Below, piece by piece: positions 9,685-18,625 of a stretch of DNA of 64,000 nt. The stretch covers positions 1 through 64,000 of the forward strand of contig SLCK01000013.1 in the NCBI GenBank assembly GCA_007125845.1, in the 5' to 3' direction. The stretch comes from Gemmatimonadota bacterium (GTDB taxonomy: Bacteria; Gemmatimonadota; Gemmatimonadetes; Longimicrobiales; Gaopeijiaceae). The notes under the pieces are model-generated. The model did not search any database and was not told the origin of the DNA. It saw nothing but the letters and a program-made list of their open reading frames with translations. How positions within the stretch are numbered: the first letter of the stretch is position 1; every line of letters begins with the position of its first letter. The position numbers and the translations under genes were made by a program.

Positions 9685-10401
9685 ATGCCTCTCGCGTTTC
9701 TCCTTTCGGCCGTACTCGCTCTCCAGCTCGCGCTGCCCGCATTGGGCGCGCCCGCAGCGCAACGCACGGGGGACGATGCGGAGGTTGCGGCGTCGGATCC
9801 CTTCATGACGATCGCCCGGATCCAGTACGGGGGCGGGGGAGACTGGTACGCCGGACCCTCATCTCTTCCAAACCTGCTCAGGGCGATCCGCGAGCGGACG
9901 GGTCTGCCCGTGGCTGCGGATCCGGTCACGGTTCGCCTCACCGATCCGGACCTTCGCAATTACCCCTTCCTCTTTCTCACCGGACATGGCGACTTCCGCT
10001 TTACCGAAGAAGAGATCGACAGCCTCCGGCGCTACCTCCTCTCCGGGGGATTCATTCACGCAGACGACTGCTACGGGCTGGACGAACATTTCCGAAGGGA
10101 GATCGCGCGGGTCTTCCCGGACAAGGATCTGGTCCCGATCCCCAATGACCACGAGATCTACAACACGTTCTACACGCTGCCGGAGGGCCTCCCCAAGATC
10201 CACGAGCACGACGGGCTCCCCCCGCAGGGATTCGGGATCTTCCACGAGGGACGGATGATCGTCTACTACACCTACGAGTCGGACATCCACGACGGGTGGG
10301 AGGACGCCGAGGTGCACGGGAACCCTCCGGAGCTCCGAGAGGAAGCCTTCCGGATGGGGGTGAACATCTTCTACTACGTCCTCGCGCAGTCCGTCCGGTG
10401 A
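9685..10401 (+). CDS. Exported DUF4159 domain protein
   Basis: A 238-residue protein with an N-terminal signal peptide (hydrophobic 2-20, cleavage likely after the AxxA segment around 22-26). The mature part matches DUF4159: TIARIQYGGGGDWY, a Rossmann-like strand YPFLFLTGHGDFRFT, and GGFIHADDCYG, which resemble the glutamine-amidotransferase-like fold often seen in this family. The biochemical activity of DUF4159 is not known to me. In other genomes these genes often sit near MoxR/von Willebrand sets, but none is here; the gene stands alone between ilvD and mgtE. Confidence 0.8.
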   Translation: MPLAFLLSAVLALQLALPALGAPAAQRTGDDAEVAASDPFMTIARIQYGGGGDWYAGPSSLPNLLRAIRERTGLPVAADPVTVRLTDPDLRNYPFLFLTGHGDFRFTEEEIDSLRRYLLSGGFIHADDCYGLDEHFRREIARVFPDKDLVPIPNDHEIYNTFYTLPEGLPKIHEHDGLPPQGFGIFHEGRMIVYYTYESDIHDGWEDAEVHGNPPELREEAFRMGVNIFYYVLAQSVR

Positions 10402-10420
10402 CCGTCGCCCTTCGGTGGGG

Positions 10421-11761
10421 TTACGTCCCCAGGATCGCGGTGGCGATCGAGAAGTAGATCAATACTCCACAGATGTCCGCCATCGAAGTGATCAAAGGGG
10501 CGGACGCAGTTGCCGGATCCAGGCCGAATCGGGTCAGAAGAAAGGGGAGCAGGGTCCCGATCAGGCTTCCCACGAGGACGATGCACGTCATCGTCAGCGA
10601 GACCACGACGAGCACCTCCGGAGCTCGGTAGGCGGCCACCATGGCGACGCCGGCCGCCATGGTCACACCCAGCAGCAGCGCGACGAAGATCTCCTTTCCC
10701 AACAACCGCATCCAGTCCCTTAGCTTCACCTCACCGGTCGCGAGCGCCCGGACCATGAGCGTGGCCGCCTGGGATCCCGCGTTGCCCCCCGAGTCGATGA
10801 GCAGAGGGAGGAAGAAGACGAGCGAGATGGTGGCGGCAAGGGTGTCCTCGAAGTACTCGATGCCCGCGCCGGAGAAGATGTTCACGAAGACGAGAACGAG
10901 GAGCCAACCGACCCGGGCGCGCCAGAGAAGCGCGATGCCCGCCTCCCGGAAGGACTCCTTCATCAGCCCGATCGGGGCCATCCTGTGGAAGTCTTCGGTG
11001 ACCTCCTCTTCCGCTACGTCCAGCACGTCGTCCGCGGTCACGATTCCCAGAAGGATGTTCCGCTCGTTCACGACCGGGAGAACGTTCAGGTCGTAGCGGG
11101 CCATCACCCGCACGGCTTCCTCGCGGTCGTCGGTGGCATTCAGGTAGATCACGGGCCCCCGGACCAGCTCGCGGATGGTCGCGCTCTCCGCGGCCATGAG
11201 GAGACGTCGCAGGCCCACTGCGTCGATCAGGGTTCCATCCTCCTCGACGATGTAGACCACGTCGACCGTTTCGTACTCCCTCCCCTGGGCGCGGATGTGA
11301 TCCAGCGCATCCCGCACGGTCCACTCCGGTTTGACCATCACGTAGTCGGGCGTCATGAGTCGCCCGACGCTCTCCTCGGGGTAGCCGAGCAGGGTACGGG
11401 CCTCCTCCAGCTCCTCGGCCGAGAGGAAGTTCAGGAGACGCTGCACCACCTCTCCGGGCAGCTCCTCCAACAGATGGGTGCGGTCGTCCACATCCATCGT
11501 GCGAAGCACCTCGCGGGTCTCGTCGTCGGTGAGCTCTTCGAGAAGCTGATCTCTCGCCTCGCCGCTGAGCTCCGCGAAGACCTCACCGGCCACTTCGACG
11601 GGGAATGCGCGGAAGAGGAGCATCCGGTCGGTGGGGGGCACCTCCATGAGCAAATCGGCCAGCGCTGCGTGCGGCCAGCCGTCGATACGCGCCGGGATCT
11701 CGTCCCACCTCCGGTCCGCGACGAGATCGCGCAGATCCTCGGTCAGTTCCTGCTTGCTCAT
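10421..11761 (-). CDS. mgtE: MgtE-family magnesium transporter
   Basis: 446 residues in the standard MgtE order: an N-terminal helical Mg2+-sensing domain (about 1-125), two CBS domains (about 130-250) and five transmembrane helices (about 285-446). The pore-lining segment includes SGGNAGSQAATLMVRALA, the family hallmark. The protein is a dimeric Mg2+-gated inner-membrane channel that closes when cytosolic Mg2+ is high. ATG 11761 is 20 bases downstream of the preceding barrel gene, so the two are likely one transcript; if so, mgtE would be read from the reverse promoter I place at 12888-12916 with a long untranslated leader. Confidence 0.93.
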   Translation of the reverse strand: MSKQELTEDLRDLVADRRWDEIPARIDGWPHAALADLLMEVPPTDRMLLFRAFPVEVAGEVFAELSGEARDQLLEELTDDETREVLRTMDVDDRTHLLEELPGEVVQRLLNFLSAEELEEARTLLGYPEESVGRLMTPDYVMVKPEWTVRDALDHIRAQGREYETVDVVYIVEEDGTLIDAVGLRRLLMAAESATIRELVRGPVIYLNATDDREEAVRVMARYDLNVLPVVNERNILLGIVTADDVLDVAEEEVTEDFHRMAPIGLMKESFREAGIALLWRARVGWLLVLVFVNIFSGAGIEYFEDTLAATISLVFFLPLLIDSGGNAGSQAATLMVRALATGEVKLRDWMRLLGKEIFVALLLGVTMAAGVAMVAAYRAPEVLVVVSLTMTCIVLVGSLIGTLLPFLLTRFGLDPATASAPLITSMADICGVLIYFSIATAILGT

Positions 11762-11781
11762 GATTGTTCTCCTGGAGTCGC

Positions 11782-12531
11782 TCAGCGGAACGGTGGGGGT
11801 GTCCAGGCCAGTCCGACCTGGAATCCGAAACCGGGCTCGCCGGCGGTAAGGTGCTCGCCGTAACTCAAGTCAAAGGCCAGGCGGTCCGGGAGGAGCTCGG
11901 TGCGAAGCCCCGCCTGCGCCTGGGCCCCGTCTCCCGTCAACCCGAACAGCTCCCCGATCAGTTGGACTCGCGGAGTGAAATCCGCGTCGACCCGAAGTCC
12001 CCAGAGAAGTCCCTGATGGTCCTCGGACGTCGGGTCCGCATTTGGTTCTCCGGCGGGAGCTTCCAACCACTCGCGCTCCATGCCCCAGCCGAGGTTGGCG
12101 TGGAGCGTGAGGCCTCCTCGAGGGAGAGTGGTCGTGAGAGGCACGAACGCGTACCCGTCCGCCGGCCGTGGGCCGTCCTCGAGGGGGAGGGCGGCCCCCA
12201 CCACGATCCCCCAGCCCCAGGAGCGCGCCTCGACGGCGCGCACGAGGACCTTGCCCTCGAAAACCGTGTGCAGGGTGCTCGATCCCCGTCCACCATCGAA
12301 GAAGGCGAGACCGACGGTCGTTTCCATGTCTGGCACGAACTGGCAACCCGGGAGGATCCAGCTCTCCTCCTTCCCCCACCAGCCCTCCAGCTGGCAGGCC
12401 CCTCTCTCCACGACTGCGGCGTCGTCCACCACGAACTGCTGGGCCGACAGCGGAGTGAATGCCGCCAGGACACCCAGAAACGTCGTCATCGCCAGATACC
12501 GGACCTCCGGGTCTCGAACGAGAGCTCGCAT
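11782..12531 (-). CDS. Predicted outer-membrane beta-barrel protein, unknown function
   Basis: A 249-residue exported protein. A hydrophobic stretch (about residues 12-28) ends in PLSAQ, a signal-peptidase site of the type common in this window. The mature chain is built of alternating strands rich in Trp, Tyr and Gly (for instance GWGIVVGAALPL, TLHANLGWGMERE, FGFQVGLAWTPPP) and ends close to an aromatic residue, as barrels do. Two Cys (GACQLEG and LPGCQF) might form a disulfide. I chose ATG 12531, preceded by GGAG, over an ATG 19 codons upstream. It resembles no barrel family I can name with certainty; position ahead of mgtE hints at an envelope role linked to ion supply, which is only a guess. 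Confidence 0.65.
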   Translation of the reverse strand: MRALVRDPEVRYLAMTTFLGVLAAFTPLSAQQFVVDDAAVVERGACQLEGWWGKEESWILPGCQFVPDMETTVGLAFFDGGRGSSTLHTVFEGKVLVRAVEARSWGWGIVVGAALPLEDGPRPADGYAFVPLTTTLPRGGLTLHANLGWGMEREWLEAPAGEPNADPTSEDHQGLLWGLRVDADFTPRVQLIGELFGLTGDGAQAQAGLRTELLPDRLAFDLSYGEHLTAGEPGFGFQVGLAWTPPPFR

Positions 12532-13052
12532 GGATTCCACTCCGTGAGGTACTTTGGACCGGACAGGTCGATTGCGGGCAGGACGCACGCCACGGCGGAA
12601 CGCTCCTCTGGGAAGCGATGCTCGGAAGTCGACAGGTTTTCAGGAGACGGGAGGGAGAGGCCGGGTCTCGCTCGACCCGGCGTCGGCCTCGGGGAGCAGG
12701 GGGCTCCGGAACGAGGGCGTTGGCGGATCAGGGAGAGAGAGGCGGCACTTCCTTCCGCAAGCGAACCGGGGGCTCGACCTCCGTGCGACTTCGACCGTCG
12801 GGGTCCTTCATTCGCGCTGCCGATTCAGAGACACTTCGAAGCCGGACGGCTCGCACCGCTCGCCGTGCCGGCCCGTGAACCGCCGATATACTATGGAGCG
12901 GGGTTGGAGGGGTCAAGCATCACGGATGGCGAGGCCCATCGAGGAGAACGAGGCTTGAGATCGAAGGTTCCCCCGACTAGCGTTTGCCACCCTGCGGCTG
13001 CACCTTGCGGCTGCGAGTCCCCCGACAGATTCCCTTCGAACCACCGAGGCCC
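12532..13052. other. 521-base intergenic region without a supported gene
   Basis: This gap separates the reverse barrel-mgtE unit from the forward antiporter operon. No frame in it looks coding. It holds the reverse promoter at 12888-12916, an 8-bp perfect hairpin at 12660-12681 (arms GCCGGGTC/GACCCGGC) inside the predicted leader, and a short direct repeat TGCGGCTGC shortly before mnhE. The forward promoter of the antiporter operon should also lie here, but I cannot point to a convincing one. I searched the leader by eye for an M-box-like magnesium element and recognised none. Confidence 0.6.
12888..12916 (-). promoter_or_regulatory. Sigma70-type promoter for the barrel-mgtE transcript
   Basis: Read on the reverse strand, TTGACC (12916-12911) is followed after exactly 17 bases by TAGTAT (12893-12888). 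It faces the barrel gene whose start is at 12531, giving a leader of about 350 bases. The sequence is predicted by eye; activity is not shown. Confidence 0.5.
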
Positions 13053-13526
13053 GTGCGTCGCTTAAGTGTGTTCTGGGTGCTCCTCTTTGCCCTCGTGTGC
13101 TGGATCCTGTTCGATCTCCGCCCGGGAGCGGGACTGGCGGGTGGGCTCGCACTTCTCACGGCGGTCGCGCTCCATCTGGGCCTCGGGGGGGCATCGGGGG
13201 TCAGGGTGAGTCCGCTGGGTGCGGCTCGGTTTCTTCCCTACTTCCTCGTCCAGTCGGCGCGTGGGGGCCTGGACGTGAGCCGACGCGCCCTCGCGCCGAG
13301 CCTTCCCCTCTCCCCAAGGATGATCCGCTACTCCGTGAGGCTTCCCGCAGGTCCTCCCCGGGTCTTCTTCGTCGGTGTCATCAGCCTCCTTCCCGGTACT
13401 TTCAGCGCAGAGCTTCACGACGACGAGCTCACCGTGCACTTGCTCGCCACCGACGTCGCGTCCCGGGAGACATTGCATACGATGGAACGCAAGGTGGGAG
13501 AGATCTTCGGACTCGCGCTGCGATGA
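13053..13526 (+). CDS. mnhE: Na+/H+ antiporter subunit MnhE/MrpE (MbhA-like)
   Basis: A 157-residue membrane protein with two to three N-terminal transmembrane helices and a C-terminal cytosolic alpha/beta part. Segments VFFVGVISLLPGTFSAEL and LTVHLLATD are typical of MrpE. MrpE is a small structural subunit of Mrp-type cation/proton antiporters and of Mbh-type respiratory complexes. GTG 13053 is preceded by GAGGC; other GTG starts lie at 13068 or an ATG at 12984, so the N-terminus is uncertain by a few residues. It opens the operon, and its stop overlaps the next start (ATGA). Confidence 0.85.
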   Translation: MRRLSVFWVLLFALVCWILFDLRPGAGLAGGLALLTAVALHLGLGGASGVRVSPLGAARFLPYFLVQSARGGLDVSRRALAPSLPLSPRMIRYSVRLPAGPPRVFFVGVISLLPGTFSAELHDDELTVHLLATDVASRETLHTMERKVGEIFGLALR

Positions 13527-13837
13527 CGGATTTCTTCGTCGGGGTCGCGGTGCTCCTGCTGATCACTGTGGCGGCCGGATTGATCCGTGTCGCGCGCGGG
13601 CCCTCGCCCGCGGACCGGATGGTGGCCGCCCAGCTCTTCGGCACGACCGGGGTCGGAATCCTGCTCCTCCTGAGTGAGGGGATGGACGAGCCGGCCCTCC
13701 GGGACGTTGCCCTCGTTTTCGCGCTTCTCGCCGTAGTCGTTTCGGTCGCCTTTGTGAAGCGGGGGTGGGTCCGCATGGGTCTGGACGAGGAGTCGGAGGC
13801 AGACCGGGACTCCACCGCCGGCGGCGGACCTCGATGA
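13523..13837 (+). CDS. mnhF: Na+/H+ antiporter subunit MnhF/MrpF (MbhB-like)
   Basis: A 104-residue protein with three transmembrane helices. The motif RVARGPSPADRMVAAQ after the first helix is the MrpF hallmark, and LLSEGMDEPALRDVALVFALL fills the third. MrpF packs with MrpE and MrpG in the small-subunit module of the antiporter. The C-terminal tail is acidic and charged. Start ATG overlaps the mnhE stop by four bases and its own stop overlaps mnhG the same way, implying translational coupling. Confidence 0.88.
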   Translation: MTDFFVGVAVLLLITVAAGLIRVARGPSPADRMVAAQLFGTTGVGILLLLSEGMDEPALRDVALVFALLAVVVSVAFVKRGWVRMGLDEESEADRDSTAGGGPR

Positions 13838-14157
13838 CGGCGGCCTCGACCGGGGCAATGCTTCTGAACCTCGTGACGGTTCTGCTGGTCTCGGGAGGCG
13901 CGTTCTTCTTCGCTGCGGGGACCGCGGGGCTCCTCCGGTTTCCCGATGTCTACTGCCGACTGCACGCGGTGGCCAAGGCCGACAACCTCGGGCTCGGATT
14001 GGTGGTTGCAGGAGTCGCGATCCAGGCCGGTTCGTGGACCGCGCGGCTTCAGCTCGTGCTCACCTGGCTCCTGGTGCTCGCCTCCGCGTCCGTGGTCTGT
14101 CATCTGTTGGCCCGGTCGTCACTCCGGCAAGGTGTGCGCCCGGTGGAGGAGCCGTGA
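13834..14157 (+). CDS. mnhG: Na+/H+ antiporter subunit MnhG/MrpG (MbhC-like)
   Basis: A 107-residue protein with three transmembrane helices. The segment GTAGLLRFPDVYCRLHAVAKADNLG is the family signature (R-F-P-D-x-Y-x-R-x-H-A). MrpG is the third small subunit of the Mrp/Mbh membrane module. Its ATG overlaps the mnhF stop by four bases, and its last codons overlap the GTG of the next gene. Confidence 0.9.
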   Translation: MTAASTGAMLLNLVTVLLVSGGAFFFAAGTAGLLRFPDVYCRLHAVAKADNLGLGLVVAGVAIQAGSWTARLQLVLTWLLVLASASVVCHLLARSSLRQGVRPVEEP

Positions 14158-15227
14158 GCGCGCTTCCCTGGATTCTCGACGGGGTCGTGGCCCTCCTTCT
14201 GATCGGGCTCGCGTACCGGCTCCTGGACACCCGTGACCTCTTCGAGGCCACGGTCCTCTACATTGCCTTTGGGTTGACCCTCTCGCTCGCCTGGGTCCGG
14301 CTCGGAGCCGCAGACCTCGCCCTGGCCGAAGCCGCCCTCGGCGCAGGGGTCACCGGGGCTCTCTTTCTGAACGCCTATCAGAGGTTGGCCCGCAGGGGCG
14401 AGGGTCGCACCGACGAAGAAAGCTCGGGACTGACGGTGGTCGACGACCGGGTGGACGAGGTGTCGCCCGCCGCTGCCCTGGCGAGCTACGGAGTGTGGGG
14501 GCTCATTGCAGGTGGGCTGGCGTGGGTGCTGGTGACCCTCCCCGCACGCGATCCGATCCTTCCAGTTCTCGTCGATGCGGCGCTCGAGGATGCCGGCGTC
14601 TCGAACCCGATCACCGCCGTCCTGCTCAATTTCCGCGCCTACGACACCCTCCTCGAGATCGTAGTCCTCGTGGCCGCGATGGTGGGGGTCTGGTCCCTGG
14701 ACCGAGGCAGCCGGGAGTTCGCCAGAAATCCCGCCGATCTGGGCGACGAGCCAATCCTCGGGGCCCTTTCCCGGTTGGTCGTGCCCCTCGCCGGGCTCAC
14801 GGCGGTCTACCTGACCTGGACCGGAGCGTACGCCACCGGGGGAGCCTTCCAGGCGGGTGCGTTGGCGGCAGGAGCCGGGGTGCTGCTCGTGGCTGCGGGG
14901 TTCATGCGTCCCGTGACCTCTGCAGCGCCATTCACACGGGCACTCGGGGTTCTCGCTCTCGTGGTGTTCACGGTCGTGGGCCTCGTCTCCTTGTTCTGGA
15001 CCGGCCTCTTTCTCGACTATCCGCCCGGTGCGGAGTACGGCCTGATTCTGCTCGTGGAGGGTGCGCTCACCGTTTCTATCGCTGTGATTCTGGTCGAGCT
15101 CTTCGTGGACGTGCCCGCGATTCCCGAAGACGACCCGGGACTCCGGGTTCTGGATCCAACGGGAGATCCGCTTGGACGGGTCATCTCGCCCGACGGAGCC
15201 TTCATCCGGGGGGCGGAGGAGGAGTGA
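14154..15227 (+). CDS. Fused MbhD (DUF4040)-MbhE-MnhB antiporter subunit
   Basis: A 357-residue polytopic protein in which I recognise three normally separate pieces. Residues 1-80 match the DUF4040/MbhD domain with GAADLALAEAALGAG; residues 105-185 match the MbhE-like piece with NFRAYDTLLEIVVL (canonical form DFRGFDTLGEI), including Asp164 and Glu168; residues 200-340 match MnhB with YATGGAFQAGALAAG. In canonical MrpA the first two pieces form the C-terminus of the large subunit and MnhB is separate; in archaeal Mbh they are MbhD, MbhE and MbhF. Their fusion in this order, between mnhG and mnhC, reproduces the Mbh gene order in one polypeptide. GTG 14154 overlaps the mnhG stop. Confidence 0.82.
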   Translation: MSALPWILDGVVALLLIGLAYRLLDTRDLFEATVLYIAFGLTLSLAWVRLGAADLALAEAALGAGVTGALFLNAYQRLARRGEGRTDEESSGLTVVDDRVDEVSPAAALASYGVWGLIAGGLAWVLVTLPARDPILPVLVDAALEDAGVSNPITAVLLNFRAYDTLLEIVVLVAAMVGVWSLDRGSREFARNPADLGDEPILGALSRLVVPLAGLTAVYLTWTGAYATGGAFQAGALAAGAGVLLVAAGFMRPVTSAAPFTRALGVLALVVFTVVGLVSLFWTGLFLDYPPGAEYGLILLVEGALTVSIAVILVELFVDVPAIPEDDPGLRVLDPTGDPLGRVISPDGAFIRGAEEE

Positions 15228-15583
15228 TGAGCACAGATCTCATCTACCTCGTCACGGGCGCCGGCGTGTCGATGCTGGGGTTTCGAGGGTTCGTGACCCG
15301 GGCTCATCTCTTCTGGAAGATCCTGGGCATCAACCTCATGGGGAGTGGGATCTTCCTGATCCTCATCGCGGCCCCGCCCCGTCTGCCGGGTGGGGAAGCC
15401 GACCCGGTCCCGCAGGCGATGGTCCTCACGGGGATCGTGGTTGCGCTCAGCGCGACTGCCCTCGCCCTCGGCGTGGCGCTCCGCGTGGCGGTTCGCACGG
15501 GTCGACCGTATCTGGAGGAGGAGGCAGGGGATCCCGTGGACCACCCGACCGCCGCCTCGGAGATCCGGCGGGAGATGGAATGA
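15227..15583 (+). CDS. mnhC: Na+/H+ antiporter subunit MnhC/MrpC (NuoK-like)
   Basis: A 118-residue NuoK homologue with three transmembrane helices: LIYLVTGAGVSMLGFRGF, WKILGINLMGSGIFLILIAA and QAMVLTGIVVALSATALALGVALR. The last helix contains the LTGIVVALSATA segment typical of MrpC. NuoK-like subunits carry part of the proton path in complex I and its relatives; however, the first helix here has Gly-Phe-Arg-Gly where a Glu is often seen. The ATG overlaps the previous stop by one base and the stop overlaps the next ATG (ATGA). Confidence 0.88.
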   Translation: MSTDLIYLVTGAGVSMLGFRGFVTRAHLFWKILGINLMGSGIFLILIAAPPRLPGGEADPVPQAMVLTGIVVALSATALALGVALRVAVRTGRPYLEEEAGDPVDHPTAASEIRREME

Positions 15584-17103
15584 CCGACGTCGCGCTCTGG
15601 AGCACTGCAGCGGTGGCGGGTCCCCTCCTGGGTGCGATCCTCACCCTCGTGAGAGGTCGCTTGTTCACCCAACTGGGTCTCGCGGTCGCGGCTGCTTCAT
15701 CTCTGCTCGCCGGTCTCGGATTGACGCGGATCGTGGCTCTGGAGGGTCCGGGACGCCACTTGCTGGGTGGATGGGGGGCACCCCTGGGCATCGAACTTCT
15801 GGCGGACGGCCTCGCAGTCATCATGCTCCTCACGACCGCAGGGGTAGGTTCGGCCGTGAGCCTCTACGCCACCGCCTACTTCGGGGACGTCGACGATCCC
15901 GGAATGGACGTGGCGCCCGGAGGCCGTGCGGCCCGATTCTTCACGCCAGTCTGGCTCCTCCTCTGGACCTCGCTCAATGGAGTGTTTCTCTCCGGGGATC
16001 TTTTCAACCTCTATGTGAACCTCGAGATCCTGGGCCTCTCCGCGGCGGCCGTGGTCACTCTTGCCGTCACTGCCAAGGCCACCCTCGCGGGCATGCGCTA
16101 CCTTCTTGTGTCTCTGGTCGGCTCGATGCTCTTTCTCCTCGGGGTGGCCCTCCTCTACACCGCGTACGGGACGCTCTCCCTCGAGGGGTTGGCCGCCGCG
16201 GGACCTACCGGTGTTGTCCCCGCCGTCGCTCTGGGGGCGATGACTGTGGGACTCGCGGCAAAGACGGCTCTCTTTCCCCTCCACGCATGGCTTCCGCCGG
16301 CACACTCTGCGGCGCCGGCCCCCGGGAGCGCCCTTCTGTCGGCGCTGGTCGTGAAGGCCTCCTTCTACATCATCGTTCGACTCTGGCTGCACGTATACGG
16401 CGTGGGGCTAGTCGGTGCGGGTGAGGGGGCACTCCTTTTCCTCGGCGCGCTCGGCGCCGGCGCGGTGGTGTGGGGGTCGCTTCTCGCTCTCAGGCAGCTC
16501 AGCCTCAAACGGTTGATCGCTTACTCGACCGTGGCCCAGATCGGATACCTGTTCATCATGTTTCCCCTCCTGCCGGAAGTGGCCGGGGGCGTGGCCCAGG
16601 AGGGAGAGATGGGATGGCGGGTCGACGCATGGGGAGGAGGGATCTACCACGCCGTTTCCCACGCCTTTGCGAAGGCGGCGATGTTTCTCGCTGCGGGGAC
16701 CATGACCTACGCGGTGGCCGACGACTCCCTCCCTTCGATCTCCGGGATCGCCCACCGGCTCCCGATGTCGTTCTTGGCCTTCGGGCTGGGGGGGTTGAGC
16801 CTGGCGGGTCTCCCTCCGTCGGGGGGATTCGTGGCCAAGTGGTTGATGCTGAGCGCCGCGCTCGCGACCGACCGGTGGCTCTGGGCGGGAATCATCGCGC
16901 TCGGGGGTCTGCTGACCATCGCCTACGTCCTCCTTGTCATGCGGTATGCGCTGGAGGTCAGGGAGACTCCCACGGCCTTTCGGTCCGTTCCGCGCCGCAT
17001 GGAGTGGACTGCGATGGCGTTGGCGCTGACCGCCGTCGCTCTGGGTTTCCGGGCGGTGGAGATCCTCGACCTCCTGGACGTCGGGGGCGCGGCCCCATGG
17101 TGA
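15580..17103 (+). CDS. Antiporter subunit MnhD/MrpD-like, first of three (NuoL/M/N family)
   Basis: A 507-residue protein with about 14 transmembrane helices. The proton-translocation residues expected in this family are present: Glu149 on TM5 in DLFNLYVNLEILG, and Lys residues in KTALFPLHAWLPPAH and ALVVKASFYIIVRLW, as well as HAVSHAFAKAAMF. This is the closest of the three to canonical MrpD. It would move H+ against Na+ or K+ across the inner membrane as part of the complex. Coupled by ATGA overlap with mnhC; a 16-base gap with a good AGGCGGAG separates it from the next subunit. Confidence 0.87.
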   Translation: MTDVALWSTAAVAGPLLGAILTLVRGRLFTQLGLAVAAASSLLAGLGLTRIVALEGPGRHLLGGWGAPLGIELLADGLAVIMLLTTAGVGSAVSLYATAYFGDVDDPGMDVAPGGRAARFFTPVWLLLWTSLNGVFLSGDLFNLYVNLEILGLSAAAVVTLAVTAKATLAGMRYLLVSLVGSMLFLLGVALLYTAYGTLSLEGLAAAGPTGVVPAVALGAMTVGLAAKTALFPLHAWLPPAHSAAPAPGSALLSALVVKASFYIIVRLWLHVYGVGLVGAGEGALLFLGALGAGAVVWGSLLALRQLSLKRLIAYSTVAQIGYLFIMFPLLPEVAGGVAQEGEMGWRVDAWGGGIYHAVSHAFAKAAMFLAAGTMTYAVADDSLPSISGIAHRLPMSFLAFGLGGLSLAGLPPSGGFVAKWLMLSAALATDRWLWAGIIALGGLLTIAYVLLVMRYALEVRETPTAFRSVPRRMEWTAMALALTAVALGFRAVEILDLLDVGGAAPW

Positions 17104-17119
17104 GGCGGAGAAGACGGTC

Positions 17120-18625
17120 GTGATTCCGATCCTGGACTGGGCCCTGCTGCCCCTTCTCGTGGTCCTCAGCTCGTTCGTCCCCGGGATCTGGATCATGTTC
17201 CTGAGGGAGGACCAGCATGGGCTCCGGACCGGCCTGAACATGGCGGGAGCCATCGCGAAGTTCGTGCTCGTCATCCTCATGCTCCAGGGGGTGGCGATGG
17301 GCTTGAGCTACGAGTGGCGAATCGAGGTCCTCCCGGGGATCGCGTTCAGCCTCGTGGGTGACGGCCTCGCCCTCCTCTTCGTTACCCTCTCTGCCAGCCT
17401 CTGGTTGGTGACCACCGTGTACGCGGTGGGTTATCTCGAGGGTTCTCCGCACCGCACCCGTTTCTTCTCTTTCTTCAGCCTGTGCGTGACGGCGACCACG
17501 GGCCTTGCGATGGCGGGAGACCTCTTCACCTTCGTCATCTTCTACGAGGCGCTGACCTGGGCCACCTATCCGCTCATCGTGCACCGGGGCAGCCCGGAGG
17601 CTATCCGGGCGGGTCGCCTGTATCTCATCTACACGCTCACCGCTGGCACAGTCCTGGTCGTCGGGGCGGTTGCCCTCTTCGCGGAGGCCGGGACCCTCGA
17701 CTTCGTGCCGGGAGGTGCCCTCGACCCCGAGGCTGTGGCGGGGGCCCCGGTCCGCTACCTGGTCATCTTCTTTCTCCTCCTCGGCGGCCTCGCCGTGAAG
17801 GCCGCATTGGTCCCCCTGCACGGCTGGCTCCCAACGGCGATGGTCGCACCGGCTCCGGTGAGCGCTCTCCTCCACGCGGTGGCCGTGGTCAAGGCGGGTG
17901 CGTTCGGAGTCGTGCGGCTCCTTCACTCGATTTTCGGAATCGAGTTGGCGACGGAGATGGGGGTGGCGATCGTGGTTGCGATGGGGGCTGGCTTCACCAT
18001 CATCTACGGTTCCGTCCGCGCCTTGAATCAGGACGACCTGAAACGGAGGCTGGCGTTCAGCACGGTCAGCCAGCTTTCGTACGTGGCCCTCGGCGTCGCT
18101 CTCCTCCTGCCGGCCTCGCACATCGGAGGACTCGTCCACCTGGTGCACCAGGGGATCATGAAGATCACCCTCTTCTTCTGCGCCGGGGTCCTCTCGGAGG
18201 TGCTGGGGGTGAAACGGGTGAGCGATATGGGAGGGGTCGGACGCCGATTGCCGCTCACCATGGGCGCCTTTTCGATTGCGGCGCTGGGGATGGTCGGACT
18301 TCCCCCGATGGCGGGCTTCATCAGCAAGTGGTACCTCGGAATCGGAGGTCTGGGCAGCGACCTCCCGTGGGTGGTGCCGGTGCTGCTCGCGAGCAGTCTC
18401 CTCAACGCGGCCTACTTTCTGCCCATCGTCCGAACCGCCTGGTTCGACGACCGAAACTCGGAGTGGAAGGACAGCGGACGTGGCGCGTTCCTGGAGGCGG
18501 ACTGGCGACTGGTCCTGCCTGCGGTGACGACCGCCCTCCTGGCCCTGGGTTGCGGCCTCCTCGCGGGAAGTGAATGGAGTCCTTTGGGGTGGACCCTCCT
18601 GCTCGTGGAAAGGGGACACCTCTGA
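17120..18625 (+). CDS. Antiporter subunit, second NuoL/M/N-like protein
   Basis: A 501-residue polytopic protein of the proton-conducting transporter family. TM5 glutamate is Glu143 in DLFTFVIFYEALTWA; the TM7-8 lysines lie in KAALVPLHGWLPTAM and AVAVVKAGAFGVVRLL, and the broken-helix region is HLVHQGIMKITLFFCAG. All the residues needed for a proton channel are therefore present. The start is GTG with AGGCGGAG upstream. A second antiporter-like subunit is expected in Mrp (MrpA N-terminal domain), but this chain lacks the MrpA C-terminal extension, which has moved to the fused subunit upstream. Confidence 0.85.
   Translation: MIPILDWALLPLLVVLSSFVPGIWIMFLREDQHGLRTGLNMAGAIAKFVLVILMLQGVAMGLSYEWRIEVLPGIAFSLVGDGLALLFVTLSASLWLVTTVYAVGYLEGSPHRTRFFSFFSLCVTATTGLAMAGDLFTFVIFYEALTWATYPLIVHRGSPEAIRAGRLYLIYTLTAGTVLVVGAVALFAEAGTLDFVPGGALDPEAVAGAPVRYLVIFFLLLGGLAVKAALVPLHGWLPTAMVAPAPVSALLHAVAVVKAGAFGVVRLLHSIFGIELATEMGVAIVVAMGAGFTIIYGSVRALNQDDLKRRLAFSTVSQLSYVALGVALLLPASHIGGLVHLVHQGIMKITLFFCAGVLSEVLGVKRVSDMGGVGRRLPLTMGAFSIAALGMVGLPPMAGFISKWYLGIGGLGSDLPWVVPVLLASSLLNAAYFLPIVRTAWFDDRNSEWKDSGRGAFLEADWRLVLPAVTTALLALGCGLLAGSEWSPLGWTLLLVERGHL

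Noticed and set aside
12660-12681. Intrinsic terminator at the 8-bp hairpin
   Set aside because: There is no T tract on either strand after the stem.
12532-12880. M-box magnesium riboswitch ahead of mgtE
   Set aside because: No M-box consensus is recognisable, and the first gene of the unit is a barrel protein, not mgtE.
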